Positions 1-9,319 of a stretch of DNA of 64,000 nucleotides are shown here, piece after piece. Below the pieces are notes generated by a model that saw only the letters and a program-made list of their open reading frames with translations, ran no database searches and was not told the origin of the DNA. Made by a program: the position numbers and the translations under genes. Each line of letters starts with the position of its first letter. Within the stretch, counting starts at the first letter, position 1. This DNA comes from Impatiens glandulifera (lineage: Eukaryota > Streptophyta > Magnoliopsida > Ericales > Balsaminaceae), in assembly GCF_907164915.1 (NCBI RefSeq), contig NC_061863.1, forward strand, positions 8,176,340 through 8,240,339, given 5' to 3'.

Positions 1-1833
1 CAAATAATCCACATCATAAGCTCAATTTAGTTCTATTTCATTAACTACTAACTTTTAGCTATCAACTTATAATATCACTTTGATTTCAAATCCAGACTGT
101 AAAGCTAAAGGAATGTGTAACTTAAACATTCACTTTCATCTTGTTTGAGATGTTGACCCAACAATTTATATCACAAATTGATTCTCATTCATCCAATTTG
201 GTAAAAAAAAATACAAATAATCATTTTATAAATATTACTTAAAAAATTGAAGCATAAAGAAGATAAATATAATGAAAACAAAAATAACAAGCACCTCAAA
301 CCTCAAAAATTAATGTGGATCAATCATTACGATAAAAGAAACATCTAGAACTAGAATAAGATCTTAGACGGAACATGGAGGTTTCCATTACAAATAAATT
401 TATTTTGATTTCATTTTCTAGTTATGAAGCATCGAAGTTTCACTTGATGATTGTTAGAATTTCAAAGCTTTGATTTCTTCTTTATCTTTACGTTTTATAA
501 TCTTTTGGATCAACTACATTTATCATTGTAAAAAAAAGAGTGTTGCAATACATGTATCTTTATTCATGGACAACCTTTATTTTCAAAAACATTGACATTT
601 TGCACAACCAATTAGCACAAAAAGTCAAGCATCTCTATGTTTGATGAAAATTAAATGGGCCCATTTTGAACTCTTTTTTTTTCTTTAAGTTAATCTTGGT
701 CAAACTTTTGAACAAGAAAACCTTGATAACTTTTTTCAAAATTATTTCATTTGAACATGATTATATCTAGAATATAACTTAATTAGATATTTCAAAGTTA
801 TATACTGTAGTCTCTTTTCATGTGTGTTATCTTAAAAAGACTAAAGTATTCTTAATTTCTATTTGATTTTTTCTACTCAAAAGAACACCTCATTCTTATA
901 TAATAAATATGTATATATGAGGATGACTTTCAATGGTCAAATTAGGTTTTTTTTTTTTTTTTTTTTTGTTGTTGTTGTTGTGTATAGTGAGCTATATAAT
1001 GTCAATTCATTGGTTGGTCCTTCCGAGGTAAATATTTCATTCTTCCTATCATTACATTATTCTTTTGTGGTTTATTTTTGTACATTTTTTTAATTTCACT
1101 AAATTAGATGGTCGTTCTGTCTGATTTTTTTCATCAAAATGTGTATCTAAAATTATAATATTTGGTTTAGTTTTGTATATTTTTTAGTTTCACTAAAGAT
1201 ACTCATTCTGTTTAATTTTTTCAACAAAATGTGTATCTAAAATTATAATTTTTTTTACTAAATTTAATATTCATAATTTACCACATATTATTTTAATATA
1301 GCTAGATTATCTTAATTCATATATTTGTACTTTTGAAAAAAATATATTAAAAAATGTAAAAAGTTAAAGTATAGGAAATTATATTACTTTAATTAATTTA
1401 GATAATCTCAAATTAAAATTAAATGTAAGATGTAATATAAAATAAAGTAGACTAAAAACCAATTAATTCAAGACCCATGGAATAGATTAATATTTTCCCT
1501 TTGTTTTGGAGAGATTTGATTCATTATTAGTATGTCTCGAACTTTCCATTGATTAATATTTATGTAATAAAATTGAAATGAAAAAAGTTTAAGATTACAA
1601 AATACAAGGTAAAGTATAGATTAGGCTTCCCAAGAAATTCATTAATAATTTGATGCAAAAGAAAAGTTGGGACGAAGTAAAAAATGATATAAATTTTTGG
1701 GTTATAAATGTGGATGCATGATTAAAGTATTAGTTTTTTATTTTTCTAAATATTAACATAATTTCACATCATACTAAAAGTTTAACAAATAATAAATCAG
1801 ATGAAATAAAATAAATGTGGATATGACTTATTA
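1..1833. other. AT-rich intergenic DNA, no gene recognised
   Basis: Both strands are AT-rich and broken by stop codons. The short open frames here carry no recognisable motif. A T-run with a following GTT microsatellite lies at about 946-981. A two-copy direct repeat is listed separately. Confidence 0.6.
1073..1250. repeat. Two-copy tandem duplication of about 90 bp
   Basis: A block containing AATGTGTATCTAAAATTATA occurs at about 1138-1160 and again at about 1227-1247. Each copy is preceded by TTTCACTAAA and a TCATTCTGT/TCGTTCTGT variant. This is a local tandem duplication with modest divergence. Confidence 0.6.
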
Positions 1834-2025
1834 GGGGGAAATTTGACCAAATGATTCTAAAGATGATCTTATTATTTGCCTATGTGGTCACGGTCTAATT
1901 TTATTTGTGGTCATGATTGTCTTATTTGCATATGTGTTCATCACCTAATTTTAATTGCGCTGGTGAGCACTTTAATTTTTTTACGAAAATATTCCCTTCG
2001 CGAAACGTGATGACCTTCGCGTTTT
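1834..2025 (+). mobile_element. Decayed end of a foldback-type element
   Basis: The block starts GGGGGAAATTTGACCAAATG and later has ATTGCGC, GAGCACTTTAA, ACGAAAATATTCCCTTCGCG. The same words in the same order form the left terminal inverted repeat of the element at 14517-14926. Only one end is recognisable here, and it abuts the promoter-like leader at 2033. The match is by eye and the copy is well diverged. Confidence 0.45.
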
Positions 2026-2032
2026 GGGAATT

Positions 2033-2140
2033 CTTTTATATAAATACACAATTTTTTTCATTTCGCTATTTTCTTTCTCTCTCTTCTCGCGACGGCACAG
2101 CGACGGAACCCTAAACGAACACATTATATAGATCGACGAC
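2033..2140 (+). promoter_or_regulatory. TATA box plus CT-rich 5' leader (left copy of an inverted pair)
   Basis: A TATA motif (TTATATAAATA) is followed by a CT-rich stretch (TTTCTTTCTCTCTCTTCTC) and then AACCCTAAACGAACACATTA, which contains a telo-box (AAACCCTA rotation) common in plant 5' leaders. The same arrangement recurs in reverse orientation at 5269-5396. It lies upstream of the SnRK1-like fragment. Whether it still drives transcription cannot be judged from sequence. Confidence 0.55.
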
Positions 2141-2554
2141 AAAAACCCGTTCTAATATCAGGTGATTGAATCGATTTATGTTCTTATTTTCGTTATGTTA
2201 ATCTTCAAACTCTAAACCATGAAGTTTTCTTATTGTTCATCTTAGTTGTTCATTTTGTCGATGATAATGTTTGCAGTTGATGATTCTCTGATTCGGTTAC
2301 GTTTCAGGGAAGATTCATTTGATTCTCGCGACTAGATTTCTCGCGAAGCGCCTTCCCTTTTTGCGAAGGGCCTTCTCTTTTCGCGAAAACAAGTGCATCT
2401 CTTCGTAGAAGCATGTTTTGAATTCGGGTTTACTGCTTTAGCAGATCTCGAACGCTATATTCTAGTTTCCTCAATCTCTGATAAAACCTGCCTCTACTTC
2501 TGTTTACCATTATTTATCATTAAGCAAGTATGAAAATGGCATATCATGTTATTG

Positions 2555-3667
2555 CAAGTTGATGAAGAAATTGTGCATGATGTGGTTAAGAGGGGATTTG
2601 ATGAGAAACAACTGATTGCAATCAAAATGATGTATGCTCTTTTTTTTATACTTGTGTACTTGGGCTAGTTATCTTGTGACAATATATGAATCATATTTTT
2701 ATAGTATAGAAAGTTGAGAAATATATTGAAATTAAGAAAAAGGTAGTTCTCATCTTACCATTTCCATCCTGGTCTTGTTATCAACCTGAGCTGGTATTTA
2801 ATCTTATTACCTCTTTCTAATTATTTAACTATGCTTCATTTTCCGGCTACGGTTGCATATTATCTACTCATTGACAATCGATCACCTGTTTCTAGTGGCT
2901 ACTTGGGAGACGAGTCCCAGGAATCCATGGTACGTTCTTCAAAACTTATCAATAACTAGTGTACAGTTCTACCTCATATACATAAATATTTGGAAACTAA
3001 AATTTGACATAAACTTATCAATAACTAGAAATAAAATAAGTTTTTTTTACCAAAAAAAAAAACAAACAAACCTTGATGCATTTGGTGCAACAGACATTAG
3101 ATGTTGTCGGAAGGAAAATACTTGAAAAATATCTTATATGTTTATCATGTGAGCATCCTTAACATTCCATCAACCAAAAGTTATATCATGAAATTCTCAG
3201 TTTTACTGGGCTTGAATGATGTGGGATTATCAAAATATACCATTCTTTCTTTTATGATAAATATTAAATGATATTATTGTCCTTCTGTCTAAACAGTAGA
3301 TTGTTTTCAAATAATCCATTACAAAACAACCCTCTCTATTGAGTGAAACCCATTTAGAAATACTTATCTTTTTTGTTTATGTATCCGAATTCATATGAGA
3401 TACAACCTTTAAGAATAGTTTCCAAACATATATGTATAAAACAATTATAAACATGTTTGGACAAACATATTTTTATGAAACAGATGGTATTTTTAGAAAA
3501 TTTTATCTTCTTCATCTCTATTTTTTTTTTTTTGTGGAGGAGTTTGGTTCTGGTGCATTGCCACCAAATGAAGCTGTTCAAACATGGTTTCTGGTCACCA
3601 CTTACATCAAGATACTAGTTTGAACAGTCGGTTTCCAAGTGAAAGAAAATGGATTATTGGATTGCAG
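2555..3667 (+). pseudogene. SnRK1 catalytic subunit (KIN10/KIN11-like) C-terminal fragment
   Basis: Three blocks match the C-terminal half of plant SNF1-related kinases, which sense energy status. About 2555-2630 reads VDEEIVHDVVKRGFDEKQLI, the UBA-like segment. About 2847-2929 reads VAYYLLIDNR then SSGYLGDESQESM and ends at a GT donor. About 3533-3667 ends FPSERKWIIGLQ at a GT donor, which is the start of the KA1 region. Introns separate the blocks, so this is not a processed copy. The kinase domain is absent, the second block lacks a clear AG acceptor, and the third block needs a frame change near its middle. The family is recognised from the order of motifs; decay makes a functional product unlikely. 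Confidence 0.72.
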
Positions 3668-3740
3668 GTGCTCATACATAACCATAATCTCCTCTTGCTT
3701 ATTTAGGCTGATACATACATAACTATTGGAGTAATCTTTA

Positions 3741-3818
3741 GATGCAGCCGCTGCTTGAATCCAAGCCAAGTTGGATGCTAAGAAGGGTCAAGGAAAGGCT
3801 AAGGGCAAAGGAAAATGA
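3741..3818 (+). pseudogene. Unidentified Ala/Lys-rich coding scrap
   Basis: One frame reads DAAAA, a stop, then IQAKLDAKKGQGKAKGKGK and a TGA stop. The low-complexity but codon-like sequence resembles a basic protein tail. It follows the SnRK1-like fragment but is not the known end of that kinase, so it may come from another gene. I do not recognise the source. Confidence 0.3.
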
Positions 3819-4115
3819 AGGGATTTTATCATTCTAATTACCAAGCGCATGAATAATATCTGATGAGAAATAAACACCAGTAAACAATGTTAATTCACTA
3901 CAGCAAAAACGACACTTGATCGAATTTTGTTCGATAAAATAATATGCTAGGCTTCTTCACATGCAGTATTTTGTATCTTTGTTCTTTCTTGTTAAAAATA
4001 TCATACTGGAATTAGTTAATAATATATCATTATAAGCATAAGTATTTTGATACATTCTATGAAGCATCACTGTTTAGCCCATATTAACTTGTCTCTTAAT
4101 TAATACTCTTACACA

Positions 4116-4116
<1 letters not shown>

Positions 4117-4173
<57 letters not shown>
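4117..4173. repeat. (AAT)n microsatellite
   Basis: About 19 uninterrupted AAT/ATA units lie between the two gene fragments. Confidence 0.95.
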
Positions 4174-4283
4174 CTGATATACACCTTTCAATAGTTTCAT
4201 AACAAAATAAAAATAAAAGTCTCTCATCCTTTAGCCTAAATTAGCATTACCAAGTCAATATTTGCAAAATGAGCAAACACTTT

Positions 4284-5160
4284 TTAAACCATGTGAGAGA
4301 CATCAATAGCGTCTTGTCCATTATCGCCCCAGCCTGAGCTGATCTCAAATTTACAAACGGGGCAAGTTCCATGTTGCCTCAGCCATGGGTCAATGCAGCT
4401 AACATGGAACTGGAAAATGAAACACACAGTTTGGGGTCAAACTACTAATCCAACATATTGTTAAGACATAATAAACATATATAAATAAACACATCCCAAT
4501 CAAAATGAAGAACATAAACCTGATGCAAGCATGGCAAACTTCGGACAGCTTCACCAATGTTGACTTGTTCATCACCCATGCCTTTGGTGCCGCCAACCTC
4601 AATCGTACTGCCGTGCTTCATCTACATGTGCAAAAAAATAATAATTGTTTCATTTGATAACTGTCATATAAATGTACATGTGCAAGAAAAAATTTAACTG
4701 GATTTTTTCATTATACCACTGGATAAAATATTTGGATTCAAACGAATCCGAAATGAACATAATTGTACCTAATTCATCAAATTCCCTCTCGAGAAGTGCA
4801 AGCTGAAGTCTGAGGCCATGTAACCTTCCTCTCGTTGCAAGGGCTATAATGGGCGACGTATGCAACCTTAGTTCAGTATGACCTAGAAGTCCACTTGACA
4901 TGTTGCATACATTCTTAGGATTGTTGCCATAAAAAGACACCAAGAACTAGCCAGAGCTACAAATCAAGGTATCAATCAGTGACTGTATTAGGTCAAAAAC
5001 AAAAGAGATGATATATATACTCTACTACTTCAGATTTCAAACGTCAAAGAGCTTAGAAAAAAAATGAAAATATAAAAGAGAAGGAGAAAAATGGGGTACC
5101 TGTGACAAGGAAAGCAGGTATATTAGTTTTTGGTGGTCGAACTGAATCGTAGCACACGCT
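4284..5160 (-). pseudogene. SDIR1-like RING-H2 E3 ubiquitin ligase, broken
   Basis: Reading the minus strand, pieces of an SDIR1-type membrane RING ligase (abscisic-acid and salt signalling in plants) appear in order. About 5160-5100 gives VRPPKTNIPAFLVT and ends at a GT donor. About 4955-4890 gives LWLVLGV and MATILRMYATCQ. About 4891-4769 gives SGLLGHTELRLH and RGRLHGLRLQLALLEREFDE and ends at a donor. About 4620-4520 gives QVNIGEAVRSLPCLHQ. The last exon, 4409-4284, gives [20 protein letters not shown] and ends DVSHMV plus stop. The transmembrane exon has lost bases, with frame changes before MATIL and between TCQ and SGLL, and the segment that joined them is deleted. The first cysteine pair of the RING (CxxC before LEQV in the family) is replaced by GTKGMGDEQV. 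Introns are kept, so it is an unprocessed, inactivated copy. Confidence 0.8.
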
Positions 5161-5268
5161 AGTACAAATAAGAAAGAAAAACAGTTTTAGGAACTTTTAG
5201 ATGCAATAAAAGAAAATTTAACCATGGAAATTGAAGAGGCTAAGAAAACAAAACTCACATCGACTTTC

Positions 5269-5396
5269 GTCGTCGATCTGTATAATGTGTTCGTTTAGGG
5301 TTTTGCTGCTGTGGTTCCGCCGCTGTGCCGAGAGAAGAGATAAAAGAGAGAAAGAAAATAATGAAATAAAAAAATTTAAGTATTTATATAAAAAAT
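5269..5396 (-). promoter_or_regulatory. TATA box plus CT-rich 5' leader (right copy of an inverted pair)
   Basis: On the minus strand this reads TATATAAATACT, a CT-rich run, GGCACAGCGGCGGAACC, then AAACCCTAAACGAACACATT and GATCGACGAC. It matches 2033-2140 in the same order with small indels, and it sits upstream of the SDIR1-like fragment. The two copies stop matching just after GATCGACGAC. Confidence 0.6.
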
Positions 5397-6488
5397 TTTA
5401 AGAGTTAGTGATATTTTGTCTCTTAAAAAACCTTTAGAAACAATTTTTGCAAAAACAAATTAAGAAAAAAAATAAATAAATATTTCAACTTAAATTTAAG
5501 ACGTTTATAGTCAAAAATATTTATCAATAATCTCACCACCTTAAAGACAATTTTTATGAAAATTAAAACAATTGTTTTTAACTACTTACTTGCATAAAAT
5601 AAAATAGTAGAATAACCCTGTATAACTTATACATAACAAAACATGCAAATATTTAACATTGGACAATAAAAAAAGTTGTAGCTTAATCATGGTTATACAT
5701 ATGACATGTTTGGTAACAAAAAAAAAAAGTAGTTAAATTTCAAGCTTCTAGATCATTAAGTGAAATAATAATCCACCTTACCCTAGTTCAGAATAAAACA
5801 TAATCCAGCTAAAATAAATAATGAAATTAAGAAAACTGAATTTTAAAATTAAAAATAATTTTTGTAGAGACTATAGTAGAATGCAAGAGATTGAAAATAT
5901 TTTTTTTTAGTAAATACTATATTTATAATAAATTAATATAACTTTAAAATATTAAACATATACAAAACAAACTCTTAACTAAAATGAGAAGAAAATCAGT
6001 TTTTTTCTTGAGATTTGCCCCAAAAGAACCTTAGTTTGAACAAAATGAGAATGAAAACCAGTTTTTTAATATATAAAAAGATTATAAGTTAAGTTTTGGA
6101 TAAAAACCTAATAACCACTACATCAAACAAGCCCTAAGATACAAACCCTAAGAGACAAAATTCTTCTAACCTACCTAAATAACAAAAAAACAATAAAAAT
6201 AAATAAGTAAACCAAATCCAAAACCAAAACCAAAACCAAAACCCAATAAGTAAACCAAAACCAAAACCCAAAATTTAAACCCAAGAACATTTGTTTTTTC
6301 TTTATAAATTGTTGTATTTTAAAGAAAATTTACATGAAACTATAAGTCCAAGAGCCAGCAAATAAAAAAATAAAAAAAGACCAATTCAATGTTTTAAATG
6401 ACTAAAGTCTCCCTCCCTACTATTGACCTATTTTCTAGGTTTCTTTTCCTTCTTCTTCTTTATTATTATTATTAATATTATTATTAAT
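5397..6488. other. AT-rich spacer, no gene recognised
   Basis: The sequence is AT-rich with scattered poly-A runs and a short CCAAAACCAAAACC-type simple repeat near 6210-6265. The last few hundred bases are the expected 3' flank of the WRKY gene. Confidence 0.6.
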
Positions 6489-7674
6489 CTAACGTTGACT
6501 CAAAGTCAAAGTTAGACCAGCTGCTTCAATCTCCTGCACCCCAGCCTCAGTATGTCGGTGCTCAGCTTCATAAGTCACGATCAGCATCGTCGGATCATCC
6601 CTAGCCCTCTCCACATGCTTCTTCGCCGGACAACCCCTATAGGAACTGCACCGGTAATAGCCTCTGATCATACAAAAAAACAAAAAACATAATCAATCTC
6701 ATGAATCAAATCAAATCAAATCATATCAAAACCAGATCTTGAAAAATGATTAATACCTGGGAAATGGAGAACCCTTGATGGGTTTCTGACCATACTTCCT
6801 CCATGAATACTCATCAGACGGAATATCAGCAATTTTTGAACTTATAGCCGGAACCCTAATAGCCCTCCTCAGTTTGAATTTCCTAGGAAAAAAATGATAA
6901 CTATTTAGTTACAAAGACAGAGAATTGAATTGATTTAGATTCTTCAACTTACTTCTTCTTGGCACAATGACAGCGGACAGGACCGGCGGCAGGTACGCCG
7001 AGGGAGAAACCAGAGTTCTCATGATCATGACACCTTTTTCGATTCACCGACGACAGAGGCGGTTTCCCGATGGGATTGGCCATCATCATCGGCAGTGGAT
7101 TCATAGTTAGGATGAACGGACCCATCTTCCCGTTCGAGACACTTCCATCGCCGGTAATCGTTGACATGAAAGACGAGTTCGCCGACATCGGCGGCGGCGA
7201 CAAGCTGAACCTTGGTTCCCTAGGAACCTGTTTTGGCAAACCCATTTCGAGTTTGACTTCAGAGCATGAAATCTTCGACTTGGTAAAGTCCAGAGTCAAT
7301 GATGCCGGCGCCGGCGCCGGAGTCAGAACCGGAGTCCGAACCGGAGTCAGAACCGGAGTCAGAACCGGAGTAGGAGCCGGAGTCAGAACCGGAGTTGGAA
7401 CAGGAGTTGGAACCGGAGGAAGATCCGGAGTCGGACCAAGGGCGAGAGTAAGAGTCGGATAAGGAGGGGTGAAATGAGAAGATGAAGAAGAAGGGGGTTC
7501 ACCAGCAGGAGTAACCGGTCCACGGCGGAAACGTGCATGACCGGTTCGGTTCTTTTGAGACTGAGTAGATATCAGTTGAAGCAGATGCTCCATGCTTTTC
7601 AAACCAGCGGTAGCCTGTTCCTGCAGAGCCGCCGGTTCGTCCATCTTCGAAAACCCAAAAAGCTCGACCGACAT
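6489..7674 (-). CDS. Group IId WRKY transcription factor (three exons)
   Basis: A nuclear W-box-binding regulator of the WRKY11/17/7/15 type, usually tied to defence and stress. The exons are 7674-6953, 6882-6757 and 6663-6489, with GT-AG borders, giving 340 residues. Residues 44-53 are the HARF motif ([10 protein letters not shown]). Residues 82-124 are Pro/Thr repeats. Residues 235-252 are the basic zinc-cluster region (CHC then Lys-rich, [13 protein letters not shown]). WRKYGQK is at 268-274, and the zinc finger is C288-x5-C294-x23-H318-x-H320. The second intron interrupts the WRKY domain after Pro-Arg, the usual position for this group. The start ATG opens [14 protein letters not shown], matching the family N-terminus. 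Oddity: the VxKFKxVISLL calmodulin-binding C-motif normally just before HARF is missing. No internal stops are present, so the gene looks functional. Confidence 0.93.
7303..7437 (-). repeat. Coding minisatellite in WRKY exon 1
   Basis: Repeats of an 18-bp and 12-bp pattern (GGAGTCAGAACC and variants on the + strand) encode PTPVLTP / PVPTPV units at about residues 82-124. The reading frame is preserved through the array. Confidence 0.85.
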
Positions 7675-7862
7675 CTTCTCAAGAGAGAGAAAGAGAGAGG
7701 GAAAATAAGTGATAGAGAGAGAAAAGTCAAACTCCGGCGACCATAAACTGCCCGCCGGCGAGAAGAAAATACTGTTTCTAGAGAGAGAAAGTTCTTGATG
7801 AAGAAGATGGAAGAAGATGAAGACAAACTCTGCTTATAAAGGAAACAGAAAAAAAGAGTCAA
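7675..7862 (-). promoter_or_regulatory. WRKY gene 5' leader and core promoter with W-boxes
   Basis: On the minus strand a TATA box (TTTATAAG) lies at 7834-7841. A W-box (TTGACT) lies at 7857-7862, about 16 bp upstream of it, and a second W-box lies at 7725-7730 inside the CT-rich leader. W-boxes in WRKY promoters fit auto- or cross-regulation by WRKY proteins. The transcription start is probably near 7800-7810, which is inferred from the TATA position. Confidence 0.6.
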
Positions 7863-9319
7863 ATGTTTTAGATCTAATCCAACGGCTGTGATTGTTTTTG
7901 AAATTTCCAAGACAAAACAAAAGGACATATTAAAGGGCATCAATTCAACTTTCACTGGTGTAGATGGGTCCCACATTAATATTGGTAATTGAAAATTAAT
8001 TTTTTGAATATAAATTATAATAAAAAAATACTTTATTAATGGCAGATTTCCAAAATCTCTTTTATGGCTAGAAGTCTTTGTTTTTAAAAAAATCTTTATT
8101 TATCCTTATCAAGAAAATCATCAGAAAAAGTAAATCATTTAATATTATAATAATAAAATAATTTAATTATTTTACTATATAATTTACTTTTTACCCAACA
8201 AGATTATCTAAATAATTTTAAATTATTATTTTTTTTAAAAGTTGTATTTTTGTTTATAACTTTTTAAAAAGAATAGTGTAGATTTTACTCACTAATTACA
8301 AATCACTTTGAAATCAATCTAGATTCTATTTTAAAATTAAATATGTTCATTAATAAAATAAAATAAAATAAAACACATTAGAATATTAGAATTGGATGTA
8401 ATCCAAAATTTGTTTGAAATTTAATAAATCAAATCAAACATAACCCTAACAGCAATTACTTGTACAACTAAGCATGATTTAAATTTCTGTGTTTAATATT
8501 ATAATTGAATTATATTCAAAATTATCTTTGAAATTGATTAATATTACTGAAATCAAAGACAACTAAGCATGCATATGGTACAGTAAATAAGTTTCCATAT
8601 ATTATTTTTAAATATGTAAGTAATTAATACATAAAGTTACTTCGACTAAAAGTGTCAAAAACTCAAATTAATGAAGTGACTCAACAAACTTTGCCAGCAA
8701 AAAAATATTGTATCTACCCTAATTGTTCAAATTTAGGATATTACCAAACTTATATTTTATTAAAATATAGATTAAAAAAGAGTTTGATTACTTGGTGAAA
8801 AGAATTATAACGTATAATATATTATAAAAAAATATTTTCCTTTTGTAAAAGTAATCAAATATATTTTAGTATATTTTTGTTGATAATTTGATATATATCT
8901 TATGATGTGATGACGCGGAATATATAGATAAAAATATAAAAAAGTTGTTTTAATATTATCAATGACGTTCTAGATAAGTTTTTATTTATTAAATAATTTA
9001 AAGAAGAAATATGGAAAAATCAAAATTTAAGATTTTTCTTTTTTGATTTTTGATTTTTCTTTTTGCTGATGAAGCAATAATTTTTAGAATAATCCCAACA
9101 CTAATAAAATTATTGTTTTTAATTAATGTTAAGAGGAACAATTAGGTCATGTTTTAGTAATGGTTCTGTTTAATTTTGTGTAGAGTAGTTCAACTGATGG
9201 CATTGTTGAATGGTTTGGTTCTTAATGACATATGATCATCTTTAAAAAAAGATTGGTTATTATTAACAAATGTTGTATTTAGATGGAAACATTAGAGTCC
9301 ACCAATATTTTACTTCAAT
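7863..9319. other. AT-rich spacer, no gene recognised
   Basis: The sequence is AT-rich with no ORF showing a known motif. The first few hundred bases may hold distal WRKY promoter elements. Nothing else is distinct. Confidence 0.5.

Noticed and set aside
7070..7462. 130-codon + strand frame across WRKY exon 1 with Val-Gly-Thr repeats
   Set aside because: It is the antisense reading of the coding minisatellite and has no independent support.
7599..7976. Open frame of 125 codons on the minus strand overlapping the WRKY start
   Set aside because: It is out of frame with the WRKY protein, Ser/Leu-rich from the CT-rich leader, and has no motif. It is a shadow of the leader and promoter.
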